Source of the DNA: Bacillota bacterium
GTDB taxonomy: Bacteria > Bacillota > Clostridia > Christensenellales > Borkfalkiaceae
DNA length: 7,275 nucleotides
Assembly (NCBI GenBank): GCA_003343995.1
Contig: QAKE01000055.1
Span: 1-7,275, forward strand
Reading direction: 5' to 3'
Numbering within the stretch: position 1 is the first letter of the stretch; every line of letters starts with the position of its first letter. The notes under the pieces were generated by a model that was not told the origin of the DNA, made no database searches, and saw only the letters and a program-made list of their open reading frames with translations. Below are positions 1 to 6,745 of the stretch, in pieces. The position numbers and the translations under genes are program-made.

Positions 1-89
1 TGCGTAGATCCGATTACATCGGCAAACTTCGCCTGAGAAAGTCCGATACTCTCGCGAAGGGAACGCAGTCTGTTACCCAGTTGTTTCAT
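1..89 (-). CDS. XRE-family HTH transcriptional regulator, N-terminus only
   Basis: The gene runs off the left edge of the window; only the first 29 codons are visible. They translate to MKQLGNRLRSLRESIGLSQA followed by KFADVIGST, the classic opening of a Cro/C1 (XRE) helix-turn-helix, with the 'LRE..GLSQ..FA' pattern of helices 1 to 3. The ATG (89-87) is preceded by AAGGAGG at 105-99, nine bases upstream, which fixes the start. A near-consensus promoter and a large palindrome lie just upstream (120-160), so the protein may regulate itself. It is in the same direction as the four-gene operon that ends at 190 but has its own promoter. The target range and the C-terminal domain cannot be seen. 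Confidence 0.85.
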   Translation of the reverse strand, partial: MKQLGNRLRSLRESIGLSQAKFADVIGST

Positions 90-119
90 GGAAGACAACC
101 TCCTTTTCGGGTTAAATGT

Positions 120-148
120 AGTATAATCAAAATCCGGGATAATGTCAA
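120..148 (-). promoter_or_regulatory. Sigma-A-type promoter of the XRE regulator gene
   Basis: On the minus strand a perfect TTGACA (148-143) is followed after exactly 17 nt by TATACT (125-120). Transcription would start near 113, giving a short leader of about 24 nt that contains the AAGGAGG at 105-99. This is close to the ideal housekeeping promoter, implying strong expression unless repressed; the overlapping palindrome at 127-160 is the obvious control site. Confidence 0.85.
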
Positions 149-160
149 CCCGGATTTTGA
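127..160. promoter_or_regulatory. Palindromic operator candidate around the XRE promoter
   Basis: The arms TCAAAATCCGGG (127-138) and CCCGGATTTTGA (149-160) are perfect 12-bp inverted repeats with a 10-nt spacer. The spacer contains the -35 hexamer of the promoter, and one arm fills the region between -35 and -10. A dimeric repressor bound here would block RNA polymerase, so autoregulation by the adjacent XRE protein is the natural reading (inference). It could in addition act as a weak terminator for the operon ending at 190: the stem is GC-rich in its centre, but its U-rich side is part of the stem rather than a free tail. Confidence 0.7.
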
Positions 161-189
161 AACTTTTGTGTGAACTTTGATTTTATAGG

Positions 190-1869
190 TTATTCTTCTT
201 CAATCACAACATCACTGTCGTCCATGAAGGAAAGCTGAGTAGCGCCGTCTGTGAACTGATCTTTTTTACCATTGTATTTTATTAGGTAAAATGGCAGTAT
301 CTCTTTAAATTGCTCTGGACAAGGAAGTGTCTTCAATTCAGAAACCGTATGAGAAACGAAAAGCATAAGTTCTTTCTTCTGTTCTTCATTCAAAGACCGG
401 TATAGTTTCTGCCACTGAGCAGTTGTCCCATTACCTTCAAAATGGTAGCGAAACATAATCAGTTCCCGAGGCATTGCCAACAATTCAAAGTATTCATCAA
501 GTGTTCTGCCAAATGCTTTATAAAAGAAATCCGATCCCGCTGCCACAACGCCTTTTGTTACCTGTAAAATAGCTGAAATTGCGCGAATCGATTTTTTCGT
601 CCAGTTCACGCCGATATAATCGCGGTCGGTACGATCAATAGGTGAATATTTCATCGGGAAAGAGAAAATTTTGATACCAAGCTCCCTATTAAGTTCAATA
701 TTGATGCGCAAACGTTCATAGAGTTCCTCCGGCTTATCCTTATAATTGAAAAGGATATAGTTGGATATCTCTTTTATTCCATGCTTATGAGCAGTACGAA
801 CAGCAGCGCAATATTTATCTTTTAACCTAATATCATCAAAGGCGATTCGCAACGGTTTGATTGCAAGACGAGCAAGTTGTGCCATAATCTCGTCATTGAT
901 CTTTCTGCCGTCAACTCCTTGATTGAAATCCAAATAACGTGATTTTGCTGTTTTACTGCGATATTTTTCAATAATTGGAGTTAATTCGGCTTCATGTTCA
1001 AGCATATATTCAGCAAAATTCTCTGTATCTTCTGCTCCAATAACAATTTGGAGAAAAGTATCAAGCATTTCTGGAGACTTAATACGCTTTTTGAATTTTT
1101 CCAAATATGCTATCATCTTTTTATCGAGAAAATCAGCACGATCCCCGTTATGATAGCGCATCATAACTATGTTATAGGCACCCGGATCAACATATTTTGC
1201 ACCGCGTCCAAATCCAGCAGCACACAGATCATCGACCAATGCTTCAAGATTAGGTGTGTTCAGCACGTTATTATCCAGCAAAAGAAGATGCTGCTTTGGA
1301 CCGTATTTTCGATCAATCGTATTAATTTGTTCAATAATATTGTTGGTAACATGAAAATTGGGTTCCAAAATTGGAACTGCGCAAAAGGAGCAATGGTTGG
1401 GACAACCACGTGTTGTATAGGCAAAATAGTTGTCTCCTGCCGGATATTTATAATCGGTTTCTTCCAAAATATCGTAGTCCAATGGCAATTGATCCACATT
1501 GATATTATTGTCATCTCCCACTACGGAAGTATCGGTGAAAAGACCCGTTAAAATATGCGAACGCGCAATTCCTGTAGCTTCAATTACCCTGTCCGGCATA
1601 AGGGACGCCATAATGCCACCAACATACAGTGAATCAACATTATCAACAAGCCGCATATAGTGATTGATAGCCTCTACCGATATTGCGAAATCAAAGGTAA
1701 ACAGTGTGGTTACATAAATCCTGTCCCAGACCTCTGCATCGATACTTGGCTTTGTTCCCTTGACGAAATGTACTTCATCGCCAAGCATTTTGTGGTAGGT
1801 GCTTATTTTCATCAACCCCATTGGGGGATATTTATTCTTATAATTAGGCTCAACTAATAATACTCTCAT
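190..1869 (-). CDS. B12-binding-like radical SAM protein, last gene of the HerA/NurA/HSP90-like operon
   Basis: This 559-residue protein opens with a Rossmann-like cobalamin-binding-type domain (about residues 1-115; MRVLLVEPNY start, YVGGIMASLMPDRV at 82-95), but the usual DxHxxG cobalamin-ligand motif is not visible. The radical SAM core follows: RGCPNHCSFC gives a CxxxCxxC [4Fe-4S] motif at C156, C160 and C163, then LLLLDNN (195-201), FNQGVDGR (315-322), RIAFDDI (341-347) and a SNYILFNYKD strand (369-378). About 85 residues (224-310) are inserted inside the core. The tail is acidic and carries QLSFM (545-549). Radical SAM enzymes cleave S-adenosylmethionine to start radical chemistry; the substrate here is unknown. 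The ATG overlaps the preceding stop as ATGA, with only a weak ribosome site, so translation is probably coupled. No clear terminator follows. The family call is secure; the role is inferred from context only. Confidence 0.9.
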   Translation of the reverse strand: MRVLLVEPNYKNKYPPMGLMKISTYHKMLGDEVHFVKGTKPSIDAEVWDRIYVTTLFTFDFAISVEAINHYMRLVDNVDSLYVGGIMASLMPDRVIEATGIARSHILTGLFTDTSVVGDDNNINVDQLPLDYDILEETDYKYPAGDNYFAYTTRGCPNHCSFCAVPILEPNFHVTNNIIEQINTIDRKYGPKQHLLLLDNNVLNTPNLEALVDDLCAAGFGRGAKYVDPGAYNIVMMRYHNGDRADFLDKKMIAYLEKFKKRIKSPEMLDTFLQIVIGAEDTENFAEYMLEHEAELTPIIEKYRSKTAKSRYLDFNQGVDGRKINDEIMAQLARLAIKPLRIAFDDIRLKDKYCAAVRTAHKHGIKEISNYILFNYKDKPEELYERLRINIELNRELGIKIFSFPMKYSPIDRTDRDYIGVNWTKKSIRAISAILQVTKGVVAAGSDFFYKAFGRTLDEYFELLAMPRELIMFRYHFEGNGTTAQWQKLYRSLNEEQKKELMLFVSHTVSELKTLPCPEQFKEILPFYLIKYNGKKDQFTDGATQLSFMDDSDVVIEEE

Positions 1870-3449
1870 TTTTTCTTCACGCTCAGTTCAGTTTTTATCT
1901 TCTCGCGTAATTCCTCGGCAGTTTTAGGATCATCTGTGAAGTAAGTATCTATCACGGAAATAATGCGCTGATACAATTTACGCTCATCCCTGCTATACGA
2001 GGAAGGCAAATCATTTTTCGTTGCATATCCTGCATTGACGATTTTTGTGTTCAGTGCAGTTACTTTTTTTGTTGCAGTTTCCGTCTGGGAAAGGGCTTTT
2101 TCTACGGTTTCTTTGCGCTCATTGTCAAATGTACCACGCTCTAATGCTTTGCGAACAGTCTTTTCCTCTTTTTCACGAGAACTGGCGATTTTTTCAAGGC
2201 GTTCAGCAATCTGTTCTCTTTTTTCGTCAGAAGTAATTGCACCAGAGTCAATTTTTTCTTCCAACTCCTTCTGCTCTTCGTTCAGTTTTGTGAGATTACG
2301 AAGCGCAGAGGTTGCCTCTGATGTTCCGCGACGATACTTTTTGTTAATGGATCCTGCCCACTCAGACAGAGTTTTCCTCATTTCATTGTAGACCGCGCTT
2401 GGCTCAAAATCTTCTCTCTGTGAGTTTGGAACTAATTCATCGTGAAGCACATGGATCTCCCCCGCAAACATTCTGTTTGCATTGTGACCCTCGGATGGGA
2501 AGAATTTTGCAAAAGTAGTTCCGTTCCCGACAAGAATATTTCCTTTGCGAAAACGGATTCCTTGTACAGCTTCATCGGAAATGACGCCTGAGAAATCGGT
2601 AATAGCCAACCATCCGATATACAACGGCTTGCCGTCAGATGCTTCTTGGTAAATGAACTCCACATCGCGAACATAGTCCTTCGTTTTTGTGCGCTCCTGT
2701 TTGCCGGTTGTCATACTACGAGAATACAGCTTATAAATCGGCTTTCTTCGCGCCCCGCGAAGTATCTTGTAGCAAGTGATTGGAAACCCTTTTTCAGAAA
2801 AATGTTCCCGAATTTTTCGTGCTTGAACAAACTGCTGGCTGTCAAAATCAATGGGAGCAGTTTCTGCAAAGTATCGAACAGCATCTTCTTCATCTAACAA
2901 CCCCGATTCCTTCGGCACACCGATCAAGCGCACTTCAAAATAGTGTTTCGCGGCATCCTCCGGCTGTTCGTCAAACATGCTGATAGCTTTGAACGTTTCC
3001 ATGATATCCGATGTTTCGTTGTTCGACTTTTGAAGCAGTTGCTGCATTCGAACGCAGTCACATGTCATAATGGTTTTTGTGGCATCTCCAAGGGCAGAGG
3101 TGATAAACTGCACTTTCTCTGCATATGCAAGTCCGCCTAAACGGCCGATACCACGAAAACCTCGTTCTGTAACCCCATCTTTATCGGACGCACCGACGTT
3201 CATCAGTTTTATCTTTGCAATATCCTGCGGTATTCCAAGGCCATTATCTCTGATAACAATATTACGCTCTTTGTCATCAATGAAAATATGTATCTCAGCT
3301 TCTGCAGGTTGTAGAACTCCTTCCTCTACTGCCTTGTCGATAGAATCAGCGGAATTCTGAATGTATTCGCGATAAATGTGCATAGGATTTGAATACATTC
3401 CTTTTGTCAAGATTTCCAGAAGAAATTTTCCAGCAACAGGCTCGCTCAT
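1866..3449 (-). CDS. HSP90-like GHKL ATPase with coiled-coil C-terminus
   Basis: The 527-residue product has a clear HSP90-type ATP-binding domain. The N-box is REYIQNSADS, with E28, N32 and D35 at the same spacing as the catalytic Glu, Asn and Asp of HSP90. The G1 box is DNGLG (68-72) and the G2 glycine loop is GFRGIGRLGG (97-106). A middle domain follows (about 170-370); its LVPNSQRE (339-346) resembles the LPLNxSRE loop of HSP90, which would make R345 the ATPase-activating arginine. Residues about 385-470 are charged and repetitive in Glu and Lys, probably a coiled coil, and replace the usual HSP90 dimerisation domain. It is shorter than HtpG (about 620). The ATG shares one base with the herA-like stop (TAATG), and AAGGAGG at 3465-3459 sits inside the end of that gene. 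It is likely an ATP-driven clamp or remodeller within the operon's complex (inference). Confidence 0.88.
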   Translation of the reverse strand: MSEPVAGKFLLEILTKGMYSNPMHIYREYIQNSADSIDKAVEEGVLQPAEAEIHIFIDDKERNIVIRDNGLGIPQDIAKIKLMNVGASDKDGVTERGFRGIGRLGGLAYAEKVQFITSALGDATKTIMTCDCVRMQQLLQKSNNETSDIMETFKAISMFDEQPEDAAKHYFEVRLIGVPKESGLLDEEDAVRYFAETAPIDFDSQQFVQARKIREHFSEKGFPITCYKILRGARRKPIYKLYSRSMTTGKQERTKTKDYVRDVEFIYQEASDGKPLYIGWLAITDFSGVISDEAVQGIRFRKGNILVGNGTTFAKFFPSEGHNANRMFAGEIHVLHDELVPNSQREDFEPSAVYNEMRKTLSEWAGSINKKYRRGTSEATSALRNLTKLNEEQKELEEKIDSGAITSDEKREQIAERLEKIASSREKEEKTVRKALERGTFDNERKETVEKALSQTETATKKVTALNTKIVNAGYATKNDLPSSYSRDERKLYQRIISVIDTYFTDDPKTAEELREKIKTELSVKKK

Positions 3450-5122
3450 TACTTGCTACCTCCTTGATTGTAGGACGGGAATGGAAATTGAATTTTCAAC
3501 AGCGTCTTGAACACGGGATGGTGGACAATCAAATCACCCTTTTTCAAGCGTGTCATCATATTGGCGTAAACTGATGGAACAAATTTGTAATCAGGACGAG
3601 ACACCTCGATGGCATTGGTACGTCCATAAATATTTGTTCCGCAATTTCCCTTAATGCGGTCATGAATCGCGCTTCTAAACTGTTCAGCAGAAAACAGAAT
3701 TACCCCCTCAGAACGTCCACGCTCTGTAATATCCAGTAAATTTGCAAGCAAGGGAGAATTCTTGCTGGAAGTAGATGGCGCGTACTTATTCAGTTCATCC
3801 ACCAAAATGATGACTTTCTTGGGAACAGGCTTATCGCTAGTGCGATCATCCTGATCAAAATCTCCGTGTTTCAAAGAATATACAGATCGAATAATATCAC
3901 CAAAAACAAGACATTGGAGTTGCTCGGTGAGACCCGCAATATCTACAACCATCATTTCGCCACCATTGACATTTAACACTTCATCAGACAAATATACCTG
4001 ATGCTGATCTTTTTTGTTTGACTTTGCATTCACAAAAATGTCATCGTTAATGGAGTTGTTAATAAGACGACGGAAGCGCTGCCATGACTGAATTAAAATG
4101 CTGGAGTTATCTTTTTTTCCGCTTCCTTTGCTGCAAAATTCCTTCAACACATCCTTGAAATTAGACCAACTCAAATCGCCCTTGAATTCTGGACCATAAT
4201 CAATATAGTTCAAAATAGATTCAATGGTATAGTTGGGATCATCAACATTGGCAAACAGCATATCCACTTTGTTGATATCGTGTTCAAATGTATAAACAAA
4301 GTTTGTTGCTTGTTCCTGCTCGAATTGTTCGGCTAAATCCTCAGTAGGTAACGCAGTATTCGCATACAGCTTGTCCTTTTGCTGTCTATAAGGATACAAA
4401 TATTTTACATTTTCAAACGGTGTGCAAGGTATACCCAGATCCTCCCAGTCTTGACGCTGCGCATCCGTAATTTTTTCGTTTGGCTGATGTACATGGAGCA
4501 AATCGTCCCCCTTTACATTCATCACAATGATGGCAACATCTTCTTTACACTTGTGCTGAATAGCTTTCAGGAGGAACATGACATAGCTGGTTTTTGTCGC
4601 TAATCCGGAAATACCGGAAATGTTCATGTGTGCACCTTCTGGACCGATAAGGAAATCTCCATTGTATTTGATCGGAACAGATACATTGTTTCCCGCTTTC
4701 ATAAGACCCGCTGGAATTGCAGTCTTCTCGTCAATATTGTCGAGTCCGAGTGCAACTTGAATATCATCTTCGTCTGCGGTATATACGGCAGAACCTTCAA
4801 ATACAGGCATAAAGTTTTCCTTTGTGTTATGAATGACAGACACCTTTGCATATGAAAGCGACAGCCGTCTTGTCATAGGGGCGATATCCACATTGCCGAA
4901 ATCAGAGGAAACATAGTTGCTAATATGTCCTGTTCCATCTGTAATGTGGAAGATATCTTGAACAACGCCATATGTGATTGAATCATCCGTTTTGTTATGC
5001 ACAAGGACAATGTCGAACGGACTTAAAATCGTATCATCGGACAACCAGAATTGGAATTCATCACAGGAGGAAGGATTCTTTTCTGTGGCAGACACCTTGC
5101 CGATCAGTTTTCTTGTGCTCAT
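3449..5122 (-). CDS. HerA-like DNA translocase/helicase ATPase
   Basis: The product has 557 residues. HerA proteins form hexameric rings that pump DNA and feed it to the NurA nuclease. The N-terminal 100 residues look like the small beta-barrel that precedes the ATPase in this family. The P-loop region is NISGISGLATKTSY (167-180), an unusual form in which the residue before Lys177 is Thr rather than Gly. The Walker B motif is KKVIILVDELN, with D442 and E443. It is followed by ERGRSEGVILFSAEQF (467-482) and GNCGTNIYGRT (492-502), typical of the HerA/FtsK-like sensor and arginine-finger region. The start is well supported by AAGGAG at 5136-5131, eight bases before the ATG. The gene lies 15 nt after the NurA-like gene, as expected for partners. 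Residues 250-370 are poorly recognisable and may be a lineage-specific insertion. Confidence 0.88.
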   Translation of the reverse strand: MSTRKLIGKVSATEKNPSSCDEFQFWLSDDTILSPFDIVLVHNKTDDSITYGVVQDIFHITDGTGHISNYVSSDFGNVDIAPMTRRLSLSYAKVSVIHNTKENFMPVFEGSAVYTADEDDIQVALGLDNIDEKTAIPAGLMKAGNNVSVPIKYNGDFLIGPEGAHMNISGISGLATKTSYVMFLLKAIQHKCKEDVAIIVMNVKGDDLLHVHQPNEKITDAQRQDWEDLGIPCTPFENVKYLYPYRQQKDKLYANTALPTEDLAEQFEQEQATNFVYTFEHDINKVDMLFANVDDPNYTIESILNYIDYGPEFKGDLSWSNFKDVLKEFCSKGSGKKDNSSILIQSWQRFRRLINNSINDDIFVNAKSNKKDQHQVYLSDEVLNVNGGEMMVVDIAGLTEQLQCLVFGDIIRSVYSLKHGDFDQDDRTSDKPVPKKVIILVDELNKYAPSTSSKNSPLLANLLDITERGRSEGVILFSAEQFRSAIHDRIKGNCGTNIYGRTNAIEVSRPDYKFVPSVYANMMTRLKKGDLIVHHPVFKTLLKIQFPFPSYNQGGSK

Positions 5123-5137
5123 TTTTCTATCTCCTTA

Positions 5138-6271
5138 TTACCGAAAATCTCTTTTGAAATTATTGATGAACACCAAGTCGCTCTCAAATGTAGACTTGAT
5201 AAGCGTTTCCGTCAGATATACCGGGTACAAGTGACTTGCCCATCGTTCATCACACCCATAGCAAGTAGGCGAACACTCATTAAGTAGTGATAATGAAATT
5301 GTGTCAACAACGTCTGTTGGAATTCCACTATCGTAATAGTCCTCCAACGCCATCTTTTCGATCTTGATGATCCCTTCAAGTGGATTTGACATTCTATTCT
5401 TTGGACGAATTCTTAAATACCATACGCCAAACCTTCTACCACGATCATTCTCTTTCAGGAACACAGGGGTGCGTTCCCCATATTCAAGTTTCAAAAGTTC
5501 TGCACCAATTTGTGTTCCTCCGCGTTTGGATTTGCTGGATGTCGGAAGCATAGGATTGAAACTTTTTGAAACGCCGATCACATTGTAAAACAAGTCGGCA
5601 AATTCCAGTTTGCCAGTGTCTTGCCGGAGAAATTGAAGCGGACCATCAACCACTAACATCCGATCTGTATCCAAGGCTCCGGATTTAACTATATCTGAAA
5701 GAATACCAATTTCTATATCATGCATCATGGTATTAGCTTTTGCAATTGCCGCATTAACAGGAATGTTGTGTTTTTCCGGCTCAAAGCGATAATTAACCAC
5801 TTCCAGAAACATTTCTTGCGCAACTTTTGTCCGAGTGATCCGCTGCTGAATTTCTTTGAAATCCACCGTATTAACCTTATCGCTTAACAGCAAAAGATTC
5901 TTTCTCTGTATTGTTTGATGTGACTGGTAGGAATGAAGTTTTTTCTGACTATCTCGTTCTGTGCAACCAGCACGAATTTGAGCAACGACAACCGGATAAA
6001 TCTTTTTGCCATCAATCACAATATCACCAATTTTGTAGGTTCTTCGCGAGCCATCCATGAAGAATGAAAAATTTGAGAAATTGCGATCTTCTGCAAAAAG
6101 GTCATACTTCCTGATTTTCTTGGATTTATCCGTTTCAAACGGCTCTCCAATCACCTTGATTTCGTCACCCTCATCCTGATACGGCTCTTGATAATAATGA
6201 TCGAGATCGAGGCTTTCATTCTGGTAAAGTGCAACGCCGCACTTGTCGAATATTTTGTTTAATGTAGGCAT
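5138..6271 (-). CDS. NurA-like 5'-3' nuclease, partner of the HerA-like ATPase
   Basis: Starting at MPTLNKIF the protein has 377 residues. NurA nucleases are RNase H-fold metal-dependent enzymes that resect DNA ends together with HerA. The expected signatures are present: FFMDGSRR with D73 (first metal-binding Asp), LVVDGPL with D209 (second Asp), GVSKSF (233-238) with the conserved Lys, RFGVWYLRI (280-288), and a C-terminal HLYPVYLTE (347-355) near the usual His/Tyr-containing end. An uncommon C333-x3-C337-x2-C340 cluster lies just before the last motif. I chose the ATG at 6271 because GGGGG (6282-6278) sits six bases upstream and the frame further upstream looks non-coding and offers only a TTG at 6397. 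The assignment is mainly from motifs and from adjacency to the HerA-like gene; overall similarity to archaeal NurA is low. Confidence 0.82.
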   Translation of the reverse strand: MPTLNKIFDKCGVALYQNESLDLDHYYQEPYQDEGDEIKVIGEPFETDKSKKIRKYDLFAEDRNFSNFSFFMDGSRRTYKIGDIVIDGKKIYPVVVAQIRAGCTERDSQKKLHSYQSHQTIQRKNLLLLSDKVNTVDFKEIQQRITRTKVAQEMFLEVVNYRFEPEKHNIPVNAAIAKANTMMHDIEIGILSDIVKSGALDTDRMLVVDGPLQFLRQDTGKLEFADLFYNVIGVSKSFNPMLPTSSKSKRGGTQIGAELLKLEYGERTPVFLKENDRGRRFGVWYLRIRPKNRMSNPLEGIIKIEKMALEDYYDSGIPTDVVDTISLSLLNECSPTCYGCDERWASHLYPVYLTETLIKSTFESDLVFINNFKRDFR

Positions 6272-6277
6272 GATAAA

Positions 6278-6322
6278 CCCCCGTGTTATTATTATCGCAA
6301 ATGACCTTTCCCGCATCGGGAA
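6278..6322 (-). promoter_or_regulatory. Possible promoter and small palindrome ahead of the NurA-like gene
   Basis: On the minus strand TGCGATAAT (6299-6291) reads as an extended -10 element (TGn plus GATAAT), but no good -35 lies 16 to 18 nt upstream. The start point near 6284 would leave a leader of only about 13 nt containing the GGGGG ribosome site. A perfect 6-bp-arm palindrome, TTCCCG-CAT-CGGGAA on the plus strand (6308-6322), lies just upstream and could be an operator. It has no U tract, so it is not a terminator. The operon may equally be transcribed from the stronger promoter at 6746-6774 by reading through the HTH gene. Confidence 0.3.
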
Positions 6323-6480
6323 GAGTAATTTTTCGCTGTTCTTGTCATCTCCCGTCATTGTATGTCGAATGGACGACACCAGACGAGTTTTGATCAAGGG
6401 ATAAGTGCCCTATTCGCACCCGCGAAGGGTATTGCTCGCCATAATTTCGAGTCGGAGTCGCTGCTTTTTTGCGGTTCGGT

Positions 6481-6678
6481 TTATTCTTCACGCTTCCGCT
6501 TGATATATTTTCCGCTTTTGATTCTTGCGTCGGCAGGCTTTGGCTCATCGTCGGGAATTGCCCATCTGTTGCCAATCTTCACCGCGCCCGGTATGCGATT
6601 CTCACTGCACAAAATCTGTATGCGTCGTGCCGAGATACCCCATCTCCCAGCTGTCTGCGGGACAGAAAGATACTTCAT
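6481..6678 (-). CDS. Small excisionase/MerR-type helix-turn-helix DNA-binding protein
   Basis: The 65-residue product starts MKYLSVPQTAGRWGISARRI and continues with a RIPGAVKIGNRWAIP wing (about residues 28-42), the arrangement of the winged HTH of excisionase and MerR-type proteins, then a basic tail (KSGKYIKRKREE). The ATG at 6678 is chosen because GGAGGA (6691-6686) lies seven bases upstream; longer in-frame versions lack a ribosome site. Small proteins of this kind are common on Firmicutes mobile elements, as recombination directionality factors or as local regulators. No integrase is visible here, so a regulatory role over the flanking promoters or the downstream operon is at least as likely as excision. 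The 209 nt between its stop and the NurA-like gene hold no visible terminator, so cotranscription is possible. Confidence 0.85.
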   Translation of the reverse strand: MKYLSVPQTAGRWGISARRIQILCSENRIPGAVKIGNRWAIPDDEPKPADARIKSGKYIKRKREE

Positions 6679-6703
6679 TTCGCAGTCCTCCAAGTCTGAC
6701 CGT

Positions 6704-6733
6704 TTGACGATAACGCCAATACGTAAATATAAT
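6704..6733 (+). promoter_or_regulatory. Plus-strand promoter facing the gene-free region
   Basis: TTGACG (6704-6709) and TATAAT (6728-6733) are separated by 18 nt and predict a start near 6740. No protein gene follows directly; the transcript would run into hairpins and a terminator at 6950-6986. It overlaps head-on the minus-strand promoter of the HTH gene, and the two -10 boxes form the arms of a perfect 7-bp inverted repeat (TATAATA at 6728-6734, TATTATA at 6745-6751). Confidence 0.55.
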
Positions 6734-6745
6734 AATTCAGTATAT

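Noticed and set aside
127..160. Palindrome as the main terminator of the four-gene operon
   Set aside because: The T-rich stretch is paired within the stem and no free T run follows; its position around a perfect -35 box makes an operator more likely, though partial termination is not excluded.
994..1551. Plus-strand 185-codon frame opposite the radical SAM gene
   Set aside because: It lies antisense to a clearly recognisable gene, shows low-complexity Ile/Cys/Phe-rich translation and has no family motif.
4102..4134. Second P-loop-like string GSGKK (residues 333-337) in the HerA-like protein
   Set aside because: It lacks the GxxxxGK[ST] spacing and a preceding hydrophobic strand; it looks like a flexible charged linker.
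5138..6397. Longer NurA-like reading starting at 6397 (419 residues)
   Set aside because: The start would be TTG without a ribosome site, and the extra 42 residues look like translated intergenic DNA containing the palindrome at 6308-6322. ATG at 6271 is preferred.
6345..6575. Minus-strand 76-codon frame overlapping the HTH gene end
   Set aside because: It is out of frame with the HTH gene, has no ribosome site and no recognisable motif.
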